In this document: positions 15,794-23,088 of the stretch, one piece after another
How the letters are laid out: every line of letters starts with the position of its first letter
Numbering within the stretch: position 1 is the first letter of the stretch
Assembly: GCF_015552075.1 (NCBI RefSeq)
Contig: NZ_JADNDZ010000110.1
Coordinates: 1 to 47,973, forward strand
Length of the DNA stretch: 47,973 nt
Direction of reading: 5' to 3'
DNA from: Collinsella aerofaciens
GTDB lineage: Bacteria > Actinomycetota > Coriobacteriia > Coriobacteriales > Coriobacteriaceae
Translations under genes and position numbers: made by a program
The notes under the pieces: generated by a model
Seen by the model: the letters and a program-made list of their open reading frames with translations, nothing else
Database searches by the model: none
What the model was told of the DNA's origin: nothing

Positions 15794-16692
15794 GCGGGCA
15801 GATTTCCCCGGCAGCCCTCCTTCCCGCGCTGCCGGCGGTCCTGATGGGAATAATCCTGTTCCTGACGGCAAGAAAGCTTCGCATCGAGCGTGAGCAGTCA
15901 GAAGCCGGCCCCCTTCCGGAGAACCCCTCCGGTAAAGATGGGGGCAACCGCCTTTCCGGCGCCCTGCGACGCGTGTGCCAGGGCGCGGCACCCCAGCTCT
16001 CCACCACCGAGGCGGCACAGCTATGGGCGGTAGTTGCGTTCGCGCCATCGGTCTTTATCCTTGCAATGGGCTCGACAGCGGGGGCGGTTGCCGCACTCCC
16101 GCTCGGTATCGCGGCCTTCCCGATCTGGGTGAAGACGAAGCGTGGTGCCGAACAGGGCCTTTTCGAAGAGCAGCTCGGCCAGGCAATGCCGCTTATCGCA
16201 TCGAACCTTCGAACGGGAGTCTCGATCGCGCAATCGGTGGCACCGGTCGCCGAGCACATGGATGAGCCCCTGAAGTCGGAGTTCGCCATCCTTGAGCGCG
16301 ACCTTAGAAACGGACGCCCCATCGACCAGGCGCTCGACGATATGGCAAAGAGGACCAAAAGCTCCAACCTCAGGCTCTATTCAACAGCCGTATCGGTATC
16401 GCAGCAGACAGGCGGCTCGCTTTCCGAGATCACGGAGCGTGTTGGCGAGGCCATCAGGGCAAAGGTCAAGGCGAAGCGCTCGGCCGAGGCCAAGACCTCC
16501 TCGGCACGGTTCGAGGCGAAGATCGTCGGCTTCGCGCCGATCGTCATGCTGCTGCTCATGTCGCTTGCCTCGGAAATACACCGGCAGTTCTTCATGACGC
16601 CTGCGGGGTGGGCGTGCCTGGGCGTGGGCATAGCGCTCGATATCATCGGTTTCATGGTGCTGAAGCAAATTAGCAACATCAGGTACGACTAG
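15790..16692 (+). CDS. tadB: TadB inner-membrane platform protein
   Basis: 300 residues. A type II secretion F-domain protein: an N-terminal membrane segment (LLPALPAVLMGIILFLTARKL), a hydrophobic pair around 80-115, the cytoplasmic F domain EEQLGQAMPLIASNLRTGVSIAQSVAPVAEHM...FAILERDLRNGRPIDQALDDMA, and two C-terminal helices (GFAPIVMLLLMSLA, CLGVGIALDIIGFMVL). Forms the membrane platform for the TadA ATPase together with TadC. Ten bp separate it from tadC, which has its own GGGGAG ribosome site. Confidence 0.92.
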   Translation: MSGQISPAALLPALPAVLMGIILFLTARKLRIEREQSEAGPLPENPSGKDGGNRLSGALRRVCQGAAPQLSTTEAAQLWAVVAFAPSVFILAMGSTAGAVAALPLGIAAFPIWVKTKRGAEQGLFEEQLGQAMPLIASNLRTGVSIAQSVAPVAEHMDEPLKSEFAILERDLRNGRPIDQALDDMAKRTKSSNLRLYSTAVSVSQQTGGSLSEITERVGEAIRAKVKAKRSAEAKTSSARFEAKIVGFAPIVMLLLMSLASEIHRQFFMTPAGWACLGVGIALDIIGFMVLKQISNIRYD

Positions 16693-16702
16693 GGGAGCTC
16701 AG

Positions 16703-17572
16703 ATGTTCGAATCAATAACAACTGGCTTCATTATCATCCTCATCGGAATCGCAGCGGGCCTCGGAGTGGACATCGCCCTCAAACGTGTCTTCGGCCTAGA
16801 GCAGCCTGCGGAAGAGGACGCCTCCCCGGCGCTTCCCGGAATCGCCGACAAGCTGTCCAACGTTGTCTCCAGGCTCGCACCCATTTCACGCACCGTAATG
16901 GACTCGACGCGTGACTCCCTCGACCGCGCCGGTTCCACCATGCAGCCGGCGACTTTCTGGGCCTTCCGCGTCGCGAGCGCCGCGGGATTTACGGCGGCGG
17001 GACTCGTCGCGTCGCTTTTCGTCGGCGGGGCAAAGGGTCTTGGCATTTTCGCCGCGCTGGCGCTCACGGGAATCGCCATCCCGCAGCTGTGGCTTTTGAA
17101 TGAGCGCGCGAAATGGCGCGACGAGCTCGACCGACAGCTTCCCGACGCCCTCGATCTGCTCGCAATCTGCATGTCGGCGGGCTCATCTATCGATTTCGCC
17201 CTGCACACGGTCGGCAGCAAGATGGACGGCGCCATCGCGCAGGGCTTCGAGCGAGTGGCCAACGAGGCCAGCTTCTCATCGCGAACCGAGGCGCTCCTTC
17301 GCTTCGCAGAGCGAGCCCGCGTGCCGTCCCTCACGATCTTCGCGGCCTCGTTTGCGCAATCCGAGCGCGCGGGCGGATCTCTCGTCGACATCATCCGCGA
17401 CCAGGCGGAGACGGTTCGCGAGCAGCGGCGCCTGAAGGTCGAGTCGGAGATCGAGAAGCTCGGTACCAAGATGCTCTTCCCGATCATCCTGTTTATCCTT
17501 CCGGTGTTTCTGATCGTCGTCCTCGCCCCCGTGTTGGCCCAGATCGCGCAGACGTTCACCTCCCTCATGTAG
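16703..17572 (+). CDS. tadC: TadC inner-membrane platform protein
   Basis: 289 residues, second F-domain protein. N-terminal membrane helix TTGFIIILIGIAAGLGVDIAL, a helical pair around 95-130, then DELDRQLPDALDLLAICMSAGSSIDFALHTVGSKM and FAQSERAGGSLVDIIRDQAETVREQRRLKVE, the signature of TadC, and final helices MLFPIILFILPVFLIVVLAPVLAQIAQTF. Pairs with TadB. The gene order tadA-tadB-tadC is the canonical one. Confidence 0.92.
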   Translation: MFESITTGFIIILIGIAAGLGVDIALKRVFGLEQPAEEDASPALPGIADKLSNVVSRLAPISRTVMDSTRDSLDRAGSTMQPATFWAFRVASAAGFTAAGLVASLFVGGAKGLGIFAALALTGIAIPQLWLLNERAKWRDELDRQLPDALDLLAICMSAGSSIDFALHTVGSKMDGAIAQGFERVANEASFSSRTEALLRFAERARVPSLTIFAASFAQSERAGGSLVDIIRDQAETVREQRRLKVESEIEKLGTKMLFPIILFILPVFLIVVLAPVLAQIAQTFTSLM

Positions 17573-17582
17573 GAGAAGGTCC

Positions 17583-17960
17583 ATGAGCTTCGAATACGAT
17601 ATCCCCTGCGTGGCCACCACCCGGTCCGGCGCCGAGGTCCCGATTTCCCTCAAGATCGCCAAGTCCTTCTGGGACAAGGCGATCGGGTATATGGGCGCCA
17701 AGTCAATCGGCAAATCCACCGGCATGGTCTACGCAAGGGGCAGGTCGCTCCATACCCTGTTCATGCGCGTCCCGATTGATGTCTGCTGGATTGGACGTTT
17801 CGACCCCTCAGATCAGTCCTGGCCGGTAGTCTCGCTCGATGCCTCAGTCGCCCCCTGGCGCATCCTTTTCGCACCGCGGGGGGCTGTGGGCGGCATCGAG
17901 GTCGCGCCCGGGACGTTCAACGAGTCGGACCGCCCGATCTCTATCAGGAGACTCGATTGA
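17583..17960 (+). CDS. DUF192 family protein
   Basis: 125 residues, ATG behind AGGAGAAGG. It has the pattern of the small DUF192 beta-barrel: FWDKAIGYMGAKSIGKSTGMVYARGRSLHTLFMRVPIDVCWIG (the GLMGR...H..FM..PIDV pattern) and later APWRILFAPRGAVGGIEVAPGTF (PWR...PxxAxxVLELPAG). The family's function is not known; it is often found next to Tad pilus genes, as here, and most members are secreted, but no signal peptide is seen in this one. Stop overlaps the next start. Confidence 0.8.
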   Translation: MSFEYDIPCVATTRSGAEVPISLKIAKSFWDKAIGYMGAKSIGKSTGMVYARGRSLHTLFMRVPIDVCWIGRFDPSDQSWPVVSLDASVAPWRILFAPRGAVGGIEVAPGTFNESDRPISIRRLD

Positions 17961-19465
17961 ACCAAATTAAGGTAGCGAAGATCGTACGCTGTGCCTCAGC
18001 GGCGCTCGCCGTCCTCCTGTCAATGGTCGTTGTGGCCTTGATTCCCGCCATCAGGTCGGCGGGGACGCTTGATACGGACGGATGGTTCCTTCTGGCCTCG
18101 GGGCGCGTGGTCGTCGAATCCGGCATCCCGAGTACGAACCCATTCACCGCAATCGCCGGCCAGGGAATCGTAATCCAGCAGTGGCTGCACGACGCGTGGC
18201 TCTACCTGTGCTGGAAGGCCGCGGGCTACGTGGGCGTCGCCGTCTCCGTGGCGATACCCGCCGCACTCGCCCTGTGGGCCTATACCGGCACCGTTTCCAG
18301 GCTGGCGCGAAACGCACGCTACCCCTGGGCACCGCTGCTAATCGGTGCGCTCGGCTTTACCCTCATGGCCTCATATCTGTCCATCCGTCCGTCCCTTTGG
18401 ACGGCAGCGCTGCTGTTTATCACCATCTCTACGTGCCTAGAATGGCGACGTGGCGCCAGCTCTTGTTACCTTCTGGTACTCCTGGTCGTATCGCTGCTGT
18501 CTGTAAATCTGCAGGCGGCGCTTTGGCCCTTGCCGGCCGCCGCCGCAGCGTGCTTCCTGCTTCCGGAAGAGGGCGAGTTCGAGCCGAGCAATGCATGCGA
18601 GGCACTCCGCGCGTGGTCACAGTCCAGACTGCCCCTGCTTGCGGCGATTGCCGGAATGGCAGCGGAATCCCTTGTCAACCCGTATGCAATCGACGGCTCA
18701 CTCTATGTGCTCCGCTCACTCGGTGCAGCATCGTACGGCGGGGTCATCCTCGAGCTGAAGCCGGTGTGGGCGATGCCGGCGGCCGCCCTGTTCTGGTGCG
18801 TTGCCGTCCTTGCGGCGAGCGCATCGTGCGCTCTCGCGCACCGTTTCCCGCCCAGATGCCTCCTTGCCTTTTGGATGGCGTCCGCAATCGCCGGGGCGCT
18901 CGCCGTCAGGTGTCTTTGGATAACGTGGACCGTCTCGTTTCTGATCGTCACCGTATCTGCCGGGCGAAAGGACGAACTCGAGCGCCGGACATATCGAGCG
19001 CTCATTGCAGGCAGGCTGGCCTTGAGCCTTGTCTTGGCACTCTCCGTCATCAACAGCGGACTCCACTCAATCGAGCCCGAGGCAAGCGGAGTGGAATCCG
19101 GTTGGTGCGGGATTGACGCGGATATGGGGCAAATCGTCGAGGCCCTGGGCGACGACCCCGGCCGCATATGGTCCGAGGACGTCTCCGTGATGAACTACCT
19201 CGAGTGGGCCGAAGTGCCCGTGACATACGATATGCGACCTGAGATCTGGTCTGAGGCTATCGCAGGGGACAGCGCTGCCAATGACTACCGACTCTACGTT
19301 GACAGCCTGGAAGGCGGCTTTGGGCGCCTAAGGGAGGATGGCTGGGCATGGGCAATCGTGATGGACTCCCATGGGAAACGACTGGAGAAAGCCTGTCCCG
19401 GCGCCGAAAAGACGGCGAGCGGCAGGGGTTATACGCTCTACCGGTTGCGACATGAAATGGATTGA
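17957..19465 (+). CDS. polytopic membrane protein, GT-C glycosyltransferase-like
   Basis: 502 residues, TTG start at 17957 behind AGGAGA and overlapping the DUF192 stop. About ten membrane helices; after the first comes TLDTDGWFLLASGRVVVESGIPSTNPFTA...IQQWLHDAWLY, a loop with acidic residues just after helix 1, as in GT-C glycosyltransferases that use lipid-linked sugars. The C-terminal 110 residues are soluble and exported (WSEDVSVMNYLEWAEVPVTYDMRPEIW). In a pilus operon a role in glycosylating pilins is possible. Exact family not recognised; enzymatic function is inferred from the loop pattern and topology only. Confidence 0.6.
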   Translation: MNQIKVAKIVRCASAALAVLLSMVVVALIPAIRSAGTLDTDGWFLLASGRVVVESGIPSTNPFTAIAGQGIVIQQWLHDAWLYLCWKAAGYVGVAVSVAIPAALALWAYTGTVSRLARNARYPWAPLLIGALGFTLMASYLSIRPSLWTAALLFITISTCLEWRRGASSCYLLVLLVVSLLSVNLQAALWPLPAAAAACFLLPEEGEFEPSNACEALRAWSQSRLPLLAAIAGMAAESLVNPYAIDGSLYVLRSLGAASYGGVILELKPVWAMPAAALFWCVAVLAASASCALAHRFPPRCLLAFWMASAIAGALAVRCLWITWTVSFLIVTVSAGRKDELERRTYRALIAGRLALSLVLALSVINSGLHSIEPEASGVESGWCGIDADMGQIVEALGDDPGRIWSEDVSVMNYLEWAEVPVTYDMRPEIWSEAIAGDSAANDYRLYVDSLEGGFGRLREDGWAWAIVMDSHGKRLEKACPGAEKTASGRGYTLYRLRHEMD

Positions 19466-19478
19466 TGGGTGATAACGC

Positions 19479-20024
19479 ATGGGTAGCGTCAACGTCAGCA
19501 GGAGGGCCGTTCTGACAGGTCTCACCTCGCTGGCCCTCATGGGATGCGGCTGTGCCAAGAAGTCGGATAAATCGGACGACTCGAAGAAGAAAAAGAAATC
19601 CGAGAAGAGCGAGGACGAGGCGTTCTCCTTCGGAGGCATAGGGGACACGGGCTCATCCGATGCCTCCAGGGGGCTTACGGTCGATGGCGTCTACAAGAGG
19701 GTCGTCACGGACTCGAGGGGCAAGGAGTATCGATTCCTGCTCGTCGGCATGACATTCGAGAACAACCTCGACCATGACGGACGGGCACCGGTGTCCTACG
19801 TCTCGTGCTACCAAAACGGCGTGAAGCTGTCCCATTGCACGAAATACAGCGACCCGAATGCCTCGAAGACACTCGAGCCCGGCTACTCGATTTCAGTCTG
19901 CACCGCATTTCTGCTGGAAGACGAAGGCCAGCCCGTAAAGGTGAAGATCAAGTCATCGAATTCATCGGATTACGTCTACGAGAACACCTACCCGATCTCG
20001 CATCTGGATTATGAGGCCCTCTAG
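19479..20024 (+). CDS. Tat-type lipoprotein, DUF5067-like
   Basis: 181 residues. The N-terminus SRRAVLTGLTSLALMGCGC combines a twin-arginine motif (SRRAVL) with a lipobox (ALMGC, Cys at about 23), so it should be exported by Tat and lipidated. A low-complexity Lys/Ser/Asp/Glu linker (30-50) follows, then a beta-rich domain (YRFLLVGMTFENNLDHDGRAPVSYVSCYQNGVKL...LEPGYSISVCTAFLL), the immunoglobulin-like pattern of DUF4352/DUF5067 lipoproteins. Last gene of the pilus operon. It converges with the minus-strand gene at 20021 and overlaps it by 4 nt. Confidence 0.75.
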   Translation: MGSVNVSRRAVLTGLTSLALMGCGCAKKSDKSDDSKKKKKSEKSEDEAFSFGGIGDTGSSDASRGLTVDGVYKRVVTDSRGKEYRFLLVGMTFENNLDHDGRAPVSYVSCYQNGVKLSHCTKYSDPNASKTLEPGYSISVCTAFLLEDEGQPVKVKIKSSNSSDYVYENTYPISHLDYEAL

Positions 20025-20272
20025 GAGTCCTCTCCTGCGCGCACGATGTAATAGCCATCACCGTCCTTGACGATGAAACGGTGGACCGGTCTGCCCTTCC
20101 ACTCGATCTCCACGCTCCAGATACGGGCGAGAGAGCCCGTCTTGCGCCCGGGGCAGGGGACAGATGCGCCCGTGGAGCGGACCTGGAATCTACGACCGTC
20201 GGAAAGCTCAATCCATCTGAACTTCGGCTCCCTACCGGGCCTCTCCACGACGCTGACCGTAACGGGAGTCAT
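20021..20272 (-). CDS. hypothetical 83-residue protein
   Basis: ATG at 20272 with TGGAGC 5-6 nt upstream. No membrane segment. It is basic and strand-rich: VTVSVVERPGREPKFRWIELSDGRRFQVRS and WSVEIEWKGRPVHRFIVKDGDGYYIVRAGEDS. Second gene of a short minus-strand operon with the gene at 20346-21332. Not recognised. Confidence 0.55.
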   Translation of the reverse strand: MTPVTVSVVERPGREPKFRWIELSDGRRFQVRSTGASVPCPGRKTGSLARIWSVEIEWKGRPVHRFIVKDGDGYYIVRAGEDS

Positions 20273-20345
20273 TTTCGCTCCAAAAGATTCTCATGGCCAT
20301 GGGGGATTAGAGAGTTGCCCAGCGAGCGCATCTGCGCACTCATGG

Positions 20346-21332
20346 CTATTCCGGTCTAAATACGGGCATTGCGCGGGCGGGTGCCGGGACAACCCTTTCC
20401 GCTGGCTCCGGCTCGCTCTTAAGCTCAGCCTTCCTCGGATTGCCATAGAAGTCGCCGACAACCCACGGCTCGTTAACGCCCAGATGCTCCTCGAGCATCG
20501 GCGCGACACGCTGATCCCATATCTCGAGATCGGTATCGAATACCTCACGCGCCTTTTTGAGAATCGAGTCACGGTACTGGGCGGGAACCCCTTCCGAGAT
20601 GAAGCCCGCCTCATTCATTTTGCGAATGAAATCAGGGGAAGACCCCGAATCTAGAACTAGTCTAATTTTCTCTTTGGCAGAGACATCCTTCCTATAGGTG
20701 GTGTCTAGCATGTCCTCAGCATAATCCGGGCTAAAGGTCGTAAGGCCATGTGTTTTGGAAAGATGGCAGAGGGCTCGCAATTCTGACCCCTTGCCTACAA
20801 TAGTGGCTCTTTCATCAAAAAGGCGATGGGGCAACCTGCAATCACCAGGATAATTACCTGCGTAGTGTTTAATATAGTCGAGACTCTTCCGAGATAAACT
20901 ACCGAAGCATAGGGCGTTATCTGGCAAACAAATCTCGATTCCCTGTGTTTTTAGGGCGCATGCAAGAATGGGAAACTCCAAAAGCAAACAATCGAAGCCA
21001 CGCGGTAGCGGGTGATCAGTTTTAGATTCCTTTTTATTCTTGCGGAACGATAGGTTCGCCCTGGTGAAATCGACGGTCACCAGATAACCTGTACTGTCAT
21101 TCATTCCGCAAAAGGCCGTTAGTGTTTCAAGAACATCTTTCTCCACCATGGCTTCAGTCTTAATGGAAACATCGTTTGCGAATCTCAATGTCTCTGGGCA
21201 TTTCTCATCTTTTTTGACCGTTACCATACCAACAGCAAAGTCATCGAAATTCGGTCTGGATTCGTTGGGCATATCGTCTTTTGGCATTTTCGGAACCAAC
21301 GGGACAAAAATGCTAGTAGTTTTCTTAACCAT
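20346..21332 (-). CDS. unknown 328-residue protein, paralogous to 23089-23853
   Basis: ATG at 21332 preceded by GGAAGAAAGGG. Soluble, without recognised catalytic motif. It shares with the protein at 23089-23853 the pattern RGFDCLLLEFPILACALKTQG...LCFGSL (there SGFENLMEFPILMGILDLEG...LYGTL), and a more weakly similar segment later (SPDFIRKMNEAGFISEG against TPERFMRSLLDSKILRAG). Its first two thirds use clearly more A/T-rich codons than the neighbours, while the last 95 residues are GC-rich, so the gene may be a mosaic. Copy 4 of the shared 20-bp site lies 74 bp before the start, which links it to the pilus and T4SS operons. Confidence 0.7.
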   Translation of the reverse strand: MVKKTTSIFVPLVPKMPKDDMPNESRPNFDDFAVGMVTVKKDEKCPETLRFANDVSIKTEAMVEKDVLETLTAFCGMNDSTGYLVTVDFTRANLSFRKNKKESKTDHPLPRGFDCLLLEFPILACALKTQGIEICLPDNALCFGSLSRKSLDYIKHYAGNYPGDCRLPHRLFDERATIVGKGSELRALCHLSKTHGLTTFSPDYAEDMLDTTYRKDVSAKEKIRLVLDSGSSPDFIRKMNEAGFISEGVPAQYRDSILKKAREVFDTDLEIWDQRVAPMLEEHLGVNEPWVVGDFYGNPRKAELKSEPEPAERVVPAPARAMPVFRPE

Positions 21333-21405
21333 AACCGTTTAGCCCTTTCTTCCAGGGATTTCCATGAGATTAGAATCCCACTACCGAGGCTCTTGCGCGT
21401 GGTCG

Positions 21406-21425
21406 TTTGGTGCCATCTGGTGACA
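21406..21425 (-). promoter_or_regulatory. shared 20-bp regulatory site, copy 4
   Basis: On the minus strand TGTCACC-AGA-TGGCACCAAA. TCTAAT, a good -10, follows about 31 bp after the site, with no -35 match. It directs transcription into the unknown gene starting at 21332. Confidence 0.75.
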
Positions 21426-21489
21426 CTTCAGTCTGTATCGAGAAGGCTTCAAAACATCCGGCATGTACGCTATGAGATATGAGACAATA

Positions 21490-21501
21490 GAACACGCGTT
21501 C
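21490..21501. promoter_or_regulatory. LexA-type SOS box 1
   Basis: GAAC-ACGC-GTTC, matching the Gram-positive LexA (DinR) consensus GAAC-RNRY-GTTC at every position. It lies 27 bp before the GTG at 21528, inside the likely promoter of that gene. Three more such boxes are at 31477, 45790 and 47794. Confidence 0.65.
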
Positions 21502-21527
21502 GTTAGTAATTGGCATAAGGAGTCGGC

Positions 21528-21812
21528 GTGGGGAAGAAGTCAATCAGGCTCGTGACAGCACTGGTCGAGTGCCGGCCAGACGGAGAGTACAGCCCGTGGG
21601 GCATCAAATGGTACGACGGCAGGATCTTCCCCTTCGCAGAAGTCGGTTGGCACGAGCCGCGGTCATGGGTAATGGGGGAGGGCCGTGTGTGCGAGAGCTG
21701 GCGCGTGAAGATGGGGGATGGAACCCTGCGCGATATCTGCCACCACGGCAGCAGCTGGTACGTGGTCCATGATCCGGAAAATGACAGACCGGATGAAGGA
21801 TGGTCTCCGTAA
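21528..21812 (+). CDS. hypothetical 94-residue protein, probably SOS-controlled
   Basis: GTG start with AAGGAG 6 nt upstream. A Trp- and His-rich small soluble protein (WGIKWYDGRIFPFAEVGWHEPRSWVMGEGRVCESWRVKMGDG, later HHGSSWYVVHDPENDRPDEGWSP) without known motif. An excellent LexA box lies directly before it. It is a single gene, followed by the 8-bp repeat array. Function unknown. Confidence 0.6.
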   Translation: MGKKSIRLVTALVECRPDGEYSPWGIKWYDGRIFPFAEVGWHEPRSWVMGEGRVCESWRVKMGDGTLRDICHHGSSWYVVHDPENDRPDEGWSP

Positions 21813-21829
21813 CCGAGATATCGTATTGG

Positions 21830-21981
21830 CAATAGCCGAACTGTGATATGACTCAACTACGTGACAATGTAACTACGCAATAACGCAACTACGGCATAGT
21901 GTGACAATGTAATAGAGTGATTGTGTAATGCCGTAACTTCTCAAAATGAAAGTATGCATTAACGTAATTTCGCAGTTATCG
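21830..21981 (+). repeat. array of degenerate 8-bp tandem repeats, left copy
   Basis: The region divides into consecutive octamers close to YAAYWAYG: CAATAGCC, GAACTGTG, ATATGACT, CAACTACG, TGACAATG, TAACTACG, CAATAACG, CAACTACG, GCATAGTG, TGACAATG, TAATAGAG, TGATTGTG, TAATGCCG, TAACTTCT, then less regular units to CATTAACG and TAATTTCG. TGACAATGTAA recurs exactly 40 bp (five units) apart at 21862 and 21902. About 18 units. A second array in the same orientation lies at 22965-23020, on the other side of the toxin-antitoxin genes. No known feature type is recognised. Confidence 0.7.
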
Positions 21982-22135
21982 GTACCATGATTTTCCAAAG
22001 CTGTCCTGGGTGGCCTCTTTCGTTACAGTTCACATTACATGAACGATGGAAGATCAATACATTTATTTTGCACCTCTGCGGTGATCGATGTGCTAGAATG
22101 TAATACACGTTATACGCATGATTGGGAGGTGCGCT
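21982..22135 (+). promoter_or_regulatory. promoter region of the toxin-antitoxin operon
   Basis: AT-rich stretch with no gene. TGCTAGAATG at 22091-22100 is an extended -10 (TG-n-TAGAAT). Just after it GTAATACACGTTATAC (22100-22115) is an imperfect inverted repeat that would suit autorepression by the RelB-type antitoxin. TTGCAC at 22068 is a distant -35 candidate. Confidence 0.5.
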
Positions 22136-22372
22136 ATGGCCACTGCTACCGCGGCATTGAGGCTGCCCGAGGATTTAGCAAACAGGTACGACCGTTTGGC
22201 GAAATCAACGGGGCGCACGAAGACTTTCTACATGACAGAAGCGCTCGCTGCCGAGATTGACAGGCTTGAGTACGAGTACGGCTTAATGAAGAAGGTCGAG
22301 GATTATAGGGCCGGCAGGCTTGAGACTGTGACGCTCGACGAGCTGGAGGAAAGCCTTGGCTTGGCGGATTGA
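22136..22372 (+). CDS. relB: RelB-type antitoxin (ribbon-helix-helix)
   Basis: 78 residues, ATG at 22136 behind GGGAGGTG. N-terminus ATAALRLPEDLANRYDRLAKSTGRTKTFYMTEALAAEIDRLEYEYG is a ribbon-helix-helix DNA-binding fold; the C-terminus VEDYRAGRLETVTLDELEESLGLAD is the toxin-binding tail of RelB/StbD antitoxins. It would neutralise the downstream toxin and repress the operon through the inverted repeat upstream. The end overlaps the toxin start by 17 nt. Confidence 0.9.
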   Translation: MATATAALRLPEDLANRYDRLAKSTGRTKTFYMTEALAAEIDRLEYEYGLMKKVEDYRAGRLETVTLDELEESLGLAD

Positions 22373-22628
22373 AGTCGATAAGGATGTCCAGCGATCAATG
22401 AGAAAGCTGGACAAGCAGATCGCCAAAAGAATTGTGGCAAAGCTCCATGAGATTTCACAGCTCGAAGACCCGAGGAGCATGGGAAAGGGCTTGACTGAAA
22501 ATAAGTCTGGTCTATGGCGCTACAGGGTCGGAGACTATCGGATAGTTGTCGATATCGAGGACGATGTTCTCGTCATCCTTGTTGTCGATGTAGACCACCG
22601 AAGCAGGGTTTACAGGACTCGCAGGTAG
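22356..22628 (+). CDS. relE: RelE-type mRNA interferase toxin
   Basis: 90 residues; TTG start at 22356 inside the antitoxin end, the usual arrangement. RelE/ParE fold: MAWRIEVDKDVQRSMRKLDKQIAKRIVAKLHEISQLEDPRSMGKGLTENKSGLWRYRVGDYRIVVDIEDDVLVILVVDVDHRSRVYR. The GLWRYRVGDYRIV strand and the HRSRVYR end carry the basic and Tyr/Arg residues used by RelE for ribosome-dependent mRNA cleavage. Probably helps keep the element in the host. Confidence 0.92.
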   Translation: MAWRIEVDKDVQRSMRKLDKQIAKRIVAKLHEISQLEDPRSMGKGLTENKSGLWRYRVGDYRIVVDIEDDVLVILVVDVDHRSRVYRTRR

Positions 22629-22650
22629 ACTGGTCGACACCGCTGACGCA

Positions 22651-22682
22651 ACGGGGAGGGTTTTTGACCCTCCCCGTTTTTA
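22651..22682 (+). terminator. terminator of the toxin-antitoxin operon
   Basis: ACGGGGAGGG (22651-22660) pairs with CCCTCCCCGT (22668-22677), followed by TTTTT. Confidence 0.92.
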
Positions 22683-23042
22683 CGCTTGCCAACAGGGGTG
22701 GCCGTCGTAGGGCCCGCCGTCTGGAAGTCGGTCGTACTCCCGCGGCCCCGTTTCCAGCAGCTCCTTGGCGCGAGCGAGGTCGTAGCGCACGTCCCATTTG
22801 CTGCAGCAATACCAACTCGAATCGCCGTGGCCATAGGTGACGGGCTCCCATCGCGTGTCGACGATCGGGACGAACTCCAGGACACACCACCGATAAGCCG
22901 TGTTTTCGATGTAACTGTCCTGCAGGTTGGCCTCGCTGATGGTGTCGATGGTGCCGCCCCAACGGCATAACGTAGCTACGTGATAACGGAACTGTGCAAT
23001 ATCGTAACTATGTAATTTCTGACTAAATGAATTTCCTAACAA
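22680..23042 (-). pseudogene. hypothetical ORF whose 5' part is formed by repeat array
   Basis: 120 codons open from TTG at 23042. The last 90 residues look like a real protein (GGTIDTISEANLQDSYIENTAYRWCVLEF, SSWYCCSKWDVRYDLARAKELLETGPREYDRLPDGG), but the first 26 are encoded by the antisense strand of the 8-bp repeat array (22965-23020), and there is no ribosome site. It therefore seems to be a gene fragment whose original 5' end was replaced by the array. Function unknown. Confidence 0.45.
22965..23020 (+). repeat. array of degenerate 8-bp tandem repeats, right copy
   Basis: Seven consecutive octamers: GCATAACG, TAGCTACG, TGATAACG, GAACTGTG, CAATATCG, TAACTATG, TAATTTCT. GAACTGTG is identical to a unit of the left array, and the consensus and orientation are the same. 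Confidence 0.7.
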
Positions 23043-23045
23043 ACG

Positions 23046-23072
23046 AAAAGCCCCTGATCAGGGCAGGGGCTT
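23046..23072 (-). terminator. terminator of the minus-strand helicase operon
   Basis: Read on the minus strand AAGCCCCTG pairs with CAGGGGCTT, followed by TTCGTTTG. It lies about 17 bp after the stop of the gene at 23089-23853, the last gene of the operon. Confidence 0.8.
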
Positions 23073-23088
23073 ACGGATTTGTGAGCTA

